A DNA stretch of 64,000 bases from Juglans regia. Lineage: Eukaryota > Streptophyta > Magnoliopsida > Fagales > Juglandaceae. Every line of letters starts with the position of its first letter. The stretch's first letter is position 1. The notes beneath the pieces are model-generated. The model worked only from the letters and a program-made list of their open reading frames with translations, did no database searches and was not told where the DNA came from. The stretch is from positions 15,167,190-15,231,189 of the forward strand of contig NC_049901.1 of assembly GCF_001411555.2 (NCBI RefSeq). The letters run 5' to 3'. Shown here piece after piece: positions 19,682 to 33,200 of the stretch. Position numbers and translations under genes: made by a program.

Positions 19682-22600
19682 CACGAGGAGGGGAAGGGCT
19701 GGGGGGATTTTATACGAAAACCCTATATCGAAAGGACATCATTTTTTGTGCCCATTGCTCACCCCTAGAGCCTACTATATCATTCTTGTACTATCTTTTT
19801 TGCCCATTGATTTTAGCAATCAACATTGGAAATCTAATTGCTTTGCAAATTGTTTTCCCAACTTATTATTTATTTGTCTTTTGGATATACGTAACCCATA
19901 GTCTGCCAAAAACTCACTGTGATGAATGCTGGTTTCACACCCAAGCCTGAAGTATGGTGGTTCTCCATGTCAAAATACTCAGCAAACAAGAGCACGGAGA
20001 GAACTTTTTGTGAAAAAAACAGTCTGCCATTGTGTGTAGCCTCATTCTCATTGAGTAGGCAATATGCCAGTCTTTACATGGTAACAACTCCTAACTATTA
20101 GCATCTATACATGGTAAGAATAACTATTGAGTATATACGGTAAGAATAATTGTTAGCATCTATATATGGTAAGCATAAGTATATTTGAATATCTAATAGC
20201 TACGTTAACATCCCCCCTCAAATTGATGCTAGTAAGTCAATGAACAACAATTTGCCAACAAGAAATTGATGCCGTTGTCGAGTCATGGCCTTGGTGAAGA
20301 CATCAGCCACTTGGAGATCAGAATAAATGTAAGGAAGATATATCACTCAACTTTCCAAGGTGTCGCGAATAGAATGACAGTCAACCTCAATGTGTTTTGT
20401 GCGTTCCTGGAAGACGGGATTGGTTGCAATCTGAATAGCACTAGTGTTATTAGCATGAAAAGGGGTAGAAGTAGTCTGAGGAAACCCAAGCTTCTCAAGA
20501 AGACTGCGTAGCCGTACAATTTCAGAACAAACAGTAGACATGACAAGATACTTTACCTCAGTAGAGGATTTAGAAACATGATCTTGTTTCTTACATCTCC
20601 AAGAAATTAAGGCATCACGTAAAAACATACACCAACCCGTAGTAGATCGATGCGTATCCGGACACTCAACCCAATCAGCAACACTATAAGCAACAAGCTG
20701 AAGAGATGAGCTTGTAGGAAAGAATAACCCACGTGTAGGCGAACCTTGAAGATAGCGGATGATGCGTCGAACTGCAACAAGATGGAGATGCCGAGGAGAA
20801 GACATAAACTAACTGACCTGATGAACGACATAGGAGATATTGGGTCAAGTAGTGGTCAAGTAGATAAGACTCCCAACCAGGTGCCGATAGAGAGTAGGAT
20901 CATCCAGAAGATCCCCTTCATCTTTCCTGTATTTGACATTTACTTCCATAGGAGTATCAACAGAAGAAGTGTCCTCCAAACTAGCCAAGGTAATAAGATC
21001 TTGAATATACTTATGCTAGTTCAAGAAAATACCATTGGCCTGATGACGAACTTCCAGTCCTAAGAAGTATGTGAGCTGACCAAGATCTTTCATATGAAAA
21101 GTTGCATGCAACAGCTGTTGAAACTTAGTAATCAAACTACAGTCAGTGTCAGTAATGATAATATCATCCACATAGACCAAGAGAAAGACTATACCCAACG
21201 CAGACTTGTGGAAGAAGAGAGAAGAATCATAGACTTTGTGTAAAACTGAAGGTAAGAAGTATACTGCGAAACTTCTCAAACCAAGCCCGGGGAGCTTGCT
21301 TAAGCCTATACAAAGAATGCCTTAGCTTACAAACATCATGAGGAGAAGAAGTAGTCATACCAGAGGGAATCTTCATGTAGATCTCTTCTTGGAGATCACA
21401 TGAAGAAATGCGTTCTTCACATCTATTTGATGCAGTTGCCACGACTGTGAAGCGACAATAGCTAATACGGTTCGAACCGTGGTTATTTTGGCAACAACAT
21501 CAAATGTCTCCTCATAATCAACCTCATATTCCTGTTACCCAGAGCTACTAGGCAGGCTTTGTACCAGTTCAAAGAGCCATCAGAACAAAGTTTTACAGAG
21601 AAAATCCATTTAAATAGGTTTGATTGTAGGAGGACAAGGAACAATATCCCAAGTGTGATTCTCCTCAAGTGCTTGAAGTTCTGTTTGCATTGCATTTTGC
21701 CAACACTCGTGTTCCATGGCCTGTTTGTAGCAAGAGAGAATGGAAATAGAGGATAATGTAGCTACAAGAGAGACAGGAGAGGAGAAACCATACCGATCAG
21801 GGGGTCGAGAAGGACGAGTAGACCGGCGAAGAGTGGTGGAAGTAGGAGCGGGACAGGCGCTAGGTCAAGATCGTGAGGGGGCACAGAGGAAGTCGAAACA
21901 GACTCATGTTGACTACATCTTTTATGCACAAGACCAGATTTGAACCTTTCCACAATTGTTGGGGAATCAGAAAAGCTAGGCAGAAGAGATAAAGATGCAG
22001 ATGACAACTCAAAATGAGATGTAAAGAAATATTGATTTTCAAAGAAAATTACATTTCTAGAAACTCGTATACGACGAGTATGAGGATCATAACAAACATA
22101 ACCCTTTTGAGATATAGCATAACCAAGAAAAACAAACTTAACAGATTGAGCAGTAAGTTTATGTCGTTCATGAGCAGAGAGATGCATAAAACAAACATAA
22201 CCAAATGCCCAAAGATCAAAATATGAAGGAGAATGATCAAACTTAAAGAAGGGAGAAACATGATGTAATGCAGGAGAGGGTAAGCGATTGATCAAATGAA
22301 TTGAAGTAGAAAGTGCTTCACACCAAAAACGAGGAGGAATAGATAATTCAAGTAAAATGGTTCTTATCACATCATGAAGGTGATGATTTTTTCTCTCAGC
22401 AACACCATTTTGTTTCTGTGTTGAAGAACAAGAACGCTAAGAGATGATCCTTTTGCTTTGAAGAAAGTTCTGAAACTCATTAGACATGTATTCTCTGCTA
22501 GAATTAGAACGCAAGACCTTTATGTTGGCAGAGAATTGAGTCTCAAGAAGTGCAAGAAAACGCTTAAATACTGAAAAAACTTCGGCCTTAGCCCATAGGA

Positions 22601-25600
22601 AGTAAACCCAAGTAAAGCGACTGAAGTCATCAATGCAAGTAATAAAGTACTTGTAATGTGCATGAGAAATAGCAGGTACAATCCCCCAAACATCACTATG
22701 AATAATATCGAAACATTATGAGGCACGAGATGTATGATGAGGAAAAGGTAGAACTTTACTTTTGCCAAGTTTGCATAATGTACAATCAAGAGAAAGATCA
22801 AGAGAAGAATATGCTTTATTTTCCAATAAACCAGAATTAAACAAAGTGCGAAGTACATCAGAGTTTGGGTGGCCTAGATGTCTATGCCACATCTTATTTC
22901 CAGAACTAATAACATTACATGCAAATGAAAGTAAAGGAAAATTAGGAATAATGGTGGAAGGAGGAACGTGGAAAGGAAAGAGGCATCCCACTTTAGGTCT
23001 CTTCGCGACCATTTTCCCTGAAACTTGATCATGCACAACACAACCAGAATGAGAGAAATTGATATTACAATTATTATCAACCAATTGACCAACAAAAATA
23101 AGATTTGTGGAGAGCTCAGGAGACACAAAAATATCAATTAAGGAAGAGGAAAGATCACCAACAACACTAATAGGCAGAGAACTGCCATCAACAGTGTTAA
23201 TTTTCAGATTTCTATCATAACTTCTGACATTGGAAAAAGGAACAACAATATTGGTCACATGGTTAGAGGCTCTGGAGTCAAAATACCATGGCTTAGAAGA
23301 AACCTTATGACTAGCTGAGAGCCCAAAAGCAGAAAAAGCATAAATGATCATCTGTTGTACTATTTCAGGAGTGAGTGTGTTCGGGTTTGTTAAGGCTGTA
23401 GGAGCAGGAATAGGAACCACTGGCGAGGCAGCATACAATGCAGCAGAACTAGAGACACCAGTGGAGGCATGATAAGCAGTACCTTGCTTCCTTTCAGGTT
23501 GAATGGGACAAGTAGAGATGATATGGGCCTGTTTCTTGCAGTAGTTACAGAACTTCTTGGGACAATCTCAAGCAATATGACTAAAAGTTTTACAACTAAA
23601 TCACTGAACAACATGCATGTCTCTACCCTTGTTCATCCCTTGTACTGCGTAAGCCACAGTAATAGGTACACTAACATTAGCCTGATGTTCCATGGCAACC
23701 TGAGTTATTATACACTACTCCTCATGAAGAAGTTCACTCAAACAAGCATCCAGAGATGGTACAAGATGACAATTCATCAGATTAGAACTGGCAATTTCAA
23801 AATCAGAACAGAGCTTCATCAAGAATTGATCTCTCTTGCTTGTTTCATGCACTACTTGAACAACAGAGAGAGCTGCAGCGGGAACATTAGCATAAACAAT
23901 GTCTGAATAATCAGCCCAAAGATTTTGAAAACCAGAAAAATATTCCTCAATGAAGAGACTTCCCTGTGTGAAATTAGCCAACTCATACTCCAATTGAAAG
24001 TGTCGAGCCGTGTTGTCCTGATTGTAAACCTTGTTGAGGTAATTTCACGTCAGCGGCAGTTTTATAAGGTCTTAGATTGAGAACAAGGTGAGGTGCAATG
24101 GAGCCAAGGATCTAGGTCATGACCTTAGCATCATTGATTTCCCACTTTGACAAAGCCTTGACATCTCGAGGTACGGGATCACTTCCATCAATATGACTCC
24201 ACAATTCCTTTCCTCTGACAAATAACTGAGCAGAATAATTTTTGCCAGTAAATCTAATATGAAACGATTTTAACTTATCTAATGACATGATGCAATTGAG
24301 AGACAAAAAAAAAAAAAAAAAAACCCACCATAAAGTTGTTGCGTGAAGCAAAAATATATATGATGCCGATAGGGCTGTAAATGAACCAGTTTTTTCGATA
24401 GCCCGCTCGGTACTCGCTTGGTTAAACTCAAATTGAACTCGACTCTTGAAAAAAAAAAACTTGTTCGTGAAAACAGATACCCGCTCGATTTGTAAATAAC
24501 ACATACTTGAAAATACTCGACTCGACTCAACTCGGCTAAGGCTCGTTAAGGCCCGCTTGTTTATGCTTGAGTCGACTAGTTAGCTTGACTCGATTAAAAT
24601 TCATTAATATATTGATAAATATATACATACAGCTATGTATATATACATATATATGTATTGGCTAATAATATAAGCATACCACTTTTATAATTAAATATAT
24701 AATATGTAATCTAATTATTATGTATTTATAGTAAATATACTTTATAAGTATATTTTATAATTTATATAATAATTAGTCGATAAAATTTAATAATTTCATA
24801 TACTAGTATGTAGGAACCGTATATGAAATAGATATATGCTATCATATTAAGTATATGTATTAATAATATATGTAGGCTTATAATATATTGTTATTTTGGA
24901 TAAATATCAAATAGTTAGATATTAATTATTTATAAATTTTTTAAAATTTTATAATTCAATAGAGGTTCTACTTGTTAGTTGTATAAATTTAATATTAGAT
25001 TTTTATTTATTTATTTATTTATTTTTAAAATTTTAAATTTTATTCAAAAAATAAAAAAATAAACAATTCGAGCTCGAGCTCGAGCTCAAGCTTGGTTTGA
25101 CTCGAACTCGTTTGTGAGACGAGCTCGAGCTCGAGTTAAGAGTTTAGCTTATCGAGTCGATCTCGAACAAAGAATAAAAAAAAATCTCGAGCTCCGGCTC
25201 GAGTATTTTGAGTCAAGCCAAGCTCGGCAAGCCAAAGACTAGCTCGGCTCAATTACAGCCCTAGGTGACCCGAACACCTAGACCAGAGAAGATAAACAAG
25301 TTGCCGACAGTTATACTCACCAAAAAGTGTAATAAGAAGGTGCCGAAAAAGGGAGCCACACAAGAAGAGGAAAATAAATTGCACCTAAAAAAAAAGCACA
25401 AACCAGAAACGGGAACAAACTGCACCGACGTGCAGAGCAGAACTAGAAACTGCCACAAAGGGTGCCGAGATACACCTGGGAACCAGAAACAGTCAATTGA
25501 GGCGCCGAAAACCACGAACCAACCAGACTCCAGCAATAGAAGCATTGAAAAACAAGAACCCAGACCTGGAAACTTGACTAGAGTGCACCGACAGGGAGAG

Positions 25601-28600
25601 AAAAAGCCAAGACCAACACTATAGGCACCGAAATCACCAAAGAAGACCCCCCAGAGAAAAAAAAATTCAAAGCAGGCAAGAATTATGAACCTGCTCTTGA
25701 TACCATGTCAAAATACTTAGCAAACAAGAGTACAAAGAGAAATTTTGTGAAAAACCAGTCTGCCATTGTGCGCAACCTCATTCTCATTGAGTAGGCAATA
25801 TGCCAGTCTTTACATGGTAAGAACTATACATGGTAACAGCTCCTAACTATTAGCATCTATACATGGTAAGAATAACTATTGAGTATATACGGTAAGAATA
25901 ACTATTAGCATCTATATATGGTAAGAGTAAGTATATTTGAATATCTAATGGCTACGTTAACACTCCAGCCATGGGTTTTAGCTCCTAAGCTAGGTGGTAC
26001 CTATTACTCAATGAGTTAAAAGCAGAAACCTTTTAATTTAAAATGATTCTGAAACATATGTTATTAGTTTCTAACTGGGGAAAAGACATTTTGTAGCTCT
26101 TAACTACCATCGTTTTTTCAATTTCACCCTAACATATATATAAAACAAATGACCCCTAAAGTATCATAAATGGTAATTGATACCCTAAACTACCAACGAA
26201 AATTTTCGCTATTAAGATCCGACTGTCAAGATTGATAAAAAAATAGAAAATGAGATATAATTTTTACAATCATATCTCAATTAATGTTTAAAATTTTCAA
26301 AATTTGGTAGTTTAGGATGCCAATTGCGAGTTTTGGTAGTTTTACGGTGCATATTGCAATAAGGCAGTGGTTTGGAGGTACAAAGTGTAATTTTTCCTTT
26401 TTGATTTGTCATTCATTCCTCTAGACTTTGTATCTCCCTTTGCTTGTTCAGCTTCGAAAGAATTCCAGCATATTATTGTTTCACCTCGAAGTTATTTTGG
26501 CTAGTTGAGAATGCCTTAGTGTTGGATTTAGAAATATATGCTGTTACATATCTCTATAACATAGCCTTTATTCTTTGGATAAACTTTCTGTTGTCTGTAA
26601 ATGATGTTTAGGAAGCCTAAAGATCATTTAGTTTGTGTTAGCTCGTAAATAATGACATTTCTTCATTTCTTGTAGTTGGAGGTAGATTTTAAAGTATTAT
26701 CTACTCCAAAAATGGGGCATTCTTTGAATGGTTTTTTTTTTTTTTAACTTTTTGAAACATTCTTCTAAGCATATGTTCACCTCACATGTATTTCCAATTT
26801 CAGGTGGTTCACTTTTTCTTTTTGATCGGAAGGTGCTGAGATACTTCAGAAAAGATGGTCATAACTGGAGGAAGAAAAAAGATGGTAAGACAGTGAAGGA
26901 AGCTCATGAGAGGCTTAAGGTAGGCATTGCGCCTGGTTCTTCCTTTTAGACATTTTAATCATGCTGCTCTCTGCTTTTACAGAATCATTGTTTTTAGTGT
27001 TTCATTCTAGTTTCTGGAGAGATATATGTTCAAAGACTCTTTCAGCCTCTTATAACTGTGTAGAGAAAATTGTCCTTCGTTTCAGGCTGGAAGCATTGAT
27101 GTTTTGCACTGCTACTATGCCCATGGTGAAGAAAATGAAAATTTTCAAAGGCGCAGTTATTGGATGCTTGAAGAGTGAGTGTGTGAAAGATTGTTTTTGA
27201 GTGTGTTTGCCAAACTTATTGTTTGAATTTATCATTTTTCACCCTATGTTTTCTATACTGTATAATTATAAAAAAAATGTTTTCTATGCTGTATATGTTA
27301 CAACAAATTAGATGTAAATGTTAATGTTCTTTGAAAAAAATTAATCGTCTATGTACTGTTATTTGAAGGATAATTGAAGATAGTGAAACATTCACTTATG
27401 TTAGAATATTATTTAATGTTTTAGTTTCACGATCTTTGGGATATCTTTGAAGTCTGTTATTAAGCATGGAGACCAAGCTTTCATTTTTAAAAATTTTAAA
27501 AGACTTGTTTTTTATTGAGAATTCTCAATTCTTTTAGTACATTCCAATGAGTTGTATTTTTTTCATTTTTGGCCTTGCAATGAATCACTTTCGAATGAAA
27601 AAAAGAGTTCAGATTCACTATACCTGCTTCCACAGTAAACATTCTTCTTTCTGCTTTCAATGTTTGATGTGACTTGGATGGAAAAAAAGGAATTTGCAAG
27701 TAGATAAATCAAGGACATAAACACTTATAAAATGAGGAAGGAAATTAACAAAATTATATAAATTCCAAAAAGAAGTAAGGTGACCTGTAGATTTCCCAAA
27801 TCAACCATAAAGTTTCTGATAAAAATAAGAGTTATCCACAAATACTTTCTTATTCACCAGAGTCACGCTTCGAGCCGCAAGTTGTCTTTTTCCTCACATT
27901 TAAAGGGAAATAGAAAACCTGGAAGCTGAGAGAGGACTTCTAGGATGGAGATCTTGCTGTTTTTGTATTTCCCCAGCTTGAAGTTCAATGGAGGCTGCAA
28001 CAGATGAGGTGAAAGCCAAAAGGAAAGATAAAAATAAAAATAAAATCATCAACCATCTTTTTCTTCTTTTTTCCCTAATATAAGTAAACAATTGTCAGCT
28101 GTATTAGCTCAATATATATTGTAGTATAACTCTTGAGTGCAGTATCCTACAATTACCAAGCCTCTAGACTTGTTACCATTTCTTTTTGTTTCTGTTTTTG
28201 TATCTTTTTAGTTTTCTCAAAGTTTTTTCTTTTGCCTCCCCCCCTCTCCCCAAACAATTATTTATATCTGTGCTCCTTGGTCTTAAGGGTATGTGATGAG
28301 TAAGAGATAGCTCTGGTTCTAGTTATCAACCAGTCTTGAGCAGCTGATATTCGTATTTGTTCACTTTAAGTAATTGCCATTCTACTTCCTTATAGTTTCT
28401 ATTTCTAGCATGGCTTATGGTTGGGGGTTTCTTACCTAATACTGCAGTGACCTCTCACACATAGTTCTTGTCCACTATCGGGAAGTAAAGGTAAGACTCT
28501 ATCCTCTCTCTCCTACTTTTGTTGCAACATATTACCTATAAAAAATTAGTCATAGATGGATAAACTGGAAGGCTTAGCTTTTCAATAAATAAGAGCTTTT

Positions 28601-30264
28601 CAGTAGTGCATGATAATTTTGATACCTTAGATAAGGTCTTTGACATGATAAAAACCATGGCCTTGAATTGAAGATTTGCTCTTGTTGAAGCACATCTCAT
28701 AACATTGGATTTTTGCCCTTTTTATGTTTCACAACTTGATCAGGGCAATAGGACAAATTTTAACCGCATTAAAGAGACTGAGGAAGCTATTCCCTATTCC
28801 CAAGAAACTGAAGACATTTTACCCAACTCTGAGATTGATAGCTCTGGGGCTTCTAATTTTCATCTAAATAATTACCGAGTGCCTTCACAAACTACAGATA
28901 CAACAAGCCTGAACAGTGTTCAGGCATCAGATTATGAAGACACTGAATCAGGTAGATTTGTCAGACATACCTCAGTTTATAATAAAAAACTGCTAGTGTT
29001 ACTTCATAAAGAAGATTTTATACAGGTTTGAGGATGATGTATGCCTTGATTGTTCATTGTCAGCAAGTTCTAAATTTTCATTATTTATATATTTGCAACT
29101 TAATGTTATATATGCAGCATACAATCACCAAGCAAGCTCTGGACTCCACTGTTTCCTTGAATCACAACAGTCCATGGTGGAGAAGATTAATGCCGGACTT
29201 GCTAATCCTTATTTTGATGCATCAAGTTCAAGTAAGCTTATTTAAATTCATCATTCTATATATTTTTATCATTGACGCATAGAGAATCTTAATATTAGTG
29301 TTTGTTAGCTGATACTCATGCCATACCAACTTCATCATAATACTCTAAACTGTTGACAGGAGATTTTCAAGGAAAGTTGTCAGCCATTTCTAGGGTAGAT
29401 TTTGTCTCTCTCACTCTAGCAGATAAAGTGAAAGACAGCAACAATCCTGAATCAAAACACCTTGATTTTGCGTTGTGGGATGATATATTGGGAAATGGTA
29501 CTTCTGGTGGTGAAGCTGTCCCTTTACAGCCATCATTTCCAGAAACACAACCTGATACCATTGGAGTCCTTTCTAAACAAGAAAACCAGATACTGGGGCA
29601 ACTTTTCACTAGCAACCTTGAAATCCAGGAGTTTGGGAGTCACCTGCAGGTCCAAGAAGAGTGGCAGGTACAGAGTTATATACAATTTATAGTATATCTA
29701 ATCGGCGTGAAGTATTTATAATATTGCTAAAATATTTTTGGGCATTTCATCAGGGTTGCTCTCAAGGATCACTTTAAATTTGGAAAATCTTTATTGTTTT
29801 TATGTTACAAGCTGAGCTGGGATTTCATCTAGAGATATAGTATGGCAGCATTTTGTGTTATTACTCAGAATTATATGTTCGCAATAGTTTCTAGATTTTT
29901 TTTTTTTTTCCCTGATACTATGGTTACTTCCATTTGACAACTCCAACATTTTTTTCTTACTACAACAGAGATGCTTTGGGTACAAGTAATACCGATTTTA
30001 TTTATTTCTAAATAATATTTGGAAGCAAGGAGGCCAGCTCAAGAGAAAATTGACCTTCTTCTGGTCTTAAATTGTGGTGGTCCCTGTGATTTTCTTATAT
30101 CTTTTTCTACTTCTACATAGGTCTTTCTCTTGTATGCATCATGTGCACTTAGGTTGCAACTTTTGCACTTTTAATTGAAATTTTTTACTTGCAAAACAAA
30201 AATTGTGGTTCCCCCCTAACAAAACAATAGTGATGCCTCATTGACATTAATATGTGAAGTTTTT

Positions 30265-30295
<31 letters not shown>

Positions 30296-33200
30296 ATATA
30301 TAAGTAAGAAGTAATTTTATTAGAAGTGAATGTATAGGTGAAACCCTTATACACAGGAAGTATACAAAAGAAAACTCCTAAATACATTATAAGAAACAGA
30401 AAGTGACAATAGAAAATCATGAGCAGAAGCTCCATTAATCACTAAAGCAGAAAACCAAAGCAATAAAGAGTGCACGATAAAGTTTCAGAGTTCCTCCAAA
30501 GGATGCTCCTTATCATTAAAACACCGCTCATTCGTTTCCATCCAAATGCACCATGTAAGACCCAAAGGAACCTTCTTCCAAGCCGCATCCACTTGAGAAC
30601 AACCATGAAGCCTGTTCCAACACGCAAGAAGATCAGCCACTCTCAAAGGCTTCACCCAAGCGTTCTGCAAAAAATACCATTCCACTAAGCCCTTGCCACC
30701 TCACAATGCAAAAGTAAATGATCCACGGTTTCCCCATGCTTCTTACACACGAAACACCAATCCATAACTATAATACCACGTTTCCTTAAATTGTACAACG
30801 TTAAGATTTTCCCAAGAGAGGCAGTCCTTATGAAAAAAGCAACTTTGGAAGGCATGTGAGACCTCTTTAATATGTTGGAAGGCACGTGAGGCAGTCCATA
30901 ACTATAATATGTGAAGTTGCATTACCTCTTTCAACTTGTGATGTTGGTCTATTTAAGATTTGTCAAGGTGTAAAGATGTTGCATATCTATAAAGATTTGA
31001 TACCCACGCATGATCTGTCACAAAACTTGGATAATTTGGTAGTTATACTTCCCATGTTAGTTAAGCAAGCATTTTGTGCTAGATCACAAAATGTCTACTC
31101 ATTCAAGTATTTGAATTGTCTCTGTTTCTCTTAATGTATAAAATTGTGATGGTAATGTAGCTGCTCTTAGTTAATAATGAACTAGTAGTTGCAGATTGAA
31201 GATGCTGACAGTAACTTAAAGTCAGAAATTTTGTTGTAAATGCAGTGGTTTGGATTTTGACTGTCTAATAGAGTATGTACTTATATGTTGGGCTAAACGT
31301 TAGCTGCTGTTTCTTGTCAACTCCAACTAATTGTGTTTTGCTTTTTCTTAAAAACAGACTTCTGAAAGCAAGTTGCCCTTGGATCGGGTTGTGCAGACAG
31401 AATTAGCATCTGAAGTCACTTCCAAATTTCATGAAGATGTCATCCGAGCCAATCTGCTCAATTCTCTTGAGCCTTGCTTTGCAGATAATGATAACCTACA
31501 AAATCATCCTATCCAAAATAACCTCCAAGTACAGCTTTCAAACACAGAACATGAAGATTATCTGAAATCCGATCGAGAGAACAAGATGGCCAACTACTCT
31601 TTTGCCATAAAACCACCTCTATTAGATGGCTCTCTGTCAGAAGAAGGTCTGAAGAAGCTTGACAGTTTCAATCGGTGGATGAGTAAGGAACTCGGAGATG
31701 TAAATGAGTCACATATGCAGTCCAGTTCTGGGGCCTATTGGGATAGTGTTGCGAGTGAAAGCAGGGTTGATGGATCCAGTATTTCTTCTCAAGTGCACTT
31801 GGATAACTATATTCTTGGTCCCTCTCTATCCCAGGATCAGCTTTTCAGCATAATTGATTTCTCACCAAATTGGGCATATGAAGGCTCTGAAGTTAAGGTA
31901 CTCCAGGATTTAATCTTCCTTCTGTGTTGTAGTAGTATCTTCAAAGCTTTCAAATGTTCAATCTATTTGCTAAATGTTGGTTCAAAGCTTTTAATTGTTT
32001 CTTTTTTATCCCACAATTTATGCAGGTCCTGATTACGGGGAGGTTCTTGAAGAGTCAACAAGAAGCAGAAATTTGTAAGTGGTCATGTATGTTTGGGGAA
32101 TTGGAAGTTCCAGCTGAGGTTATAGCAGATGGTGTTCTACGTTGTCATACTCCTGTACATAAGGCTGCAAGGCTGCCCTTTTATGTAACGAATTCCAATA
32201 GGTTAGCATGTAGCGAAGTGAGAGAATTTGAATACCGAGTTAGCCATATAAAAGATATGAATGTTATAGATAGTTATAGTAAAACAAGTGAGATTCTTCA
32301 TATGCAATTTGGAAAACTATTGTGTCTGAGCTCTGTCTGCCCTTCGAACTCTGATTCCATTGGTGTGAGTGAGAAATCCCAATTAAGCGATAAGATCAGT
32401 TCATTGTTAAAAGAGGATGATGATGAATGGGATCAAATGTTAAATCTTGTTTCTGAGGACTATTCTCCTGAAAAAGCACAGGAGAAGCTGCTTGAAAAGC
32501 TCCTGAAAGAAAAGTTGCATGTATGGCTCCTGCAGAAAGCAGCAGAAGGTGGAAAAGGACCTTCTGTATTAGATAAGTGTGGCCAAGGTGTGCTACATTT
32601 TGCAGCTGCTCTTGGCTATGATTGGGCCCTACAACCCACAACAGTTGCGGGTGTAAGTGTGAATTTCCGTGATGCGAATGGATGGACTGCACTTCATTGG
32701 GCTGCATTTTGTGGCAGGTGAGGACTCACATTTCTTGCTTGTGAGCTGTTTCTTTGTAGTAAACATTGTTTTGTGCGCTTCTATTCTTTCCTCTTCTTTT
32801 TTTAGGTAAAACTTATTTGATCAAAATAAATAGGTAAAGCCAATTACATAGGAAGTATACATGGAGAACACCTAGTCACAAGTTAGGATCTAGATCATGG
32901 GAACTAGTCCCATTGAGGACGTTGACAGAAGCCCACAAGAATAAAATATGGAAGAAGAAACATCCAAGATCATCCAAAGAGCGTTCTCCAAAACTCAGGC
33001 CATTCCTTTCCAGCTAAATACATCACATGAGACATAAGGATATTCCACACTGCGGCAATTTAGTGATTACTCTGATTGCCCCTCCAACTCAAGGAGATCC
33101 ACCACCCCTCTAGGCATTGCCCACACAAGTCCAGTCCTGCTAAAACTTTCATCCCATAAGTCCCTGACCACCTCACAGTGAAGCAATAAATGATCCACTG

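Larger units (their letters stand above)
19968..25962 (-). mobile_element. full-length Ty1/copia retrotransposon, 5995 bp, in CAMTA3 intron 2
   Basis: Two related direct LTRs (19968-20210 and 25706-25962) both start TGTCAAAATACT and end GCTACGTTAACA. A 5-bp duplication CTCCA flanks the element (19963-19967 and 25963-25967). Next to the left LTR lies TCCCCCCTC, which is a polypurine tract on the minus strand. Next to the right LTR the minus strand reads TGGTATCAAGAGCAGG, a primer-binding site resembling the initiator methionine tRNA type. The element is therefore on the minus strand, antisense to CAMTA3. Its gag-pol is badly decayed, and an 894-bp hAT-like element interrupts its 5' leader. Confidence 0.93.

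Noticed and set aside
19608..19901. 97-residue open frame with a long Arg-Glu repeat
   Set aside because: It is a translation of a GA microsatellite inside a non-autonomous element.
29353..29721. 122-residue open frame read as a stand-alone gene
   Set aside because: It is exon 8 of CAMTA3 extended into the following intron. The true exon is 29360-29667.
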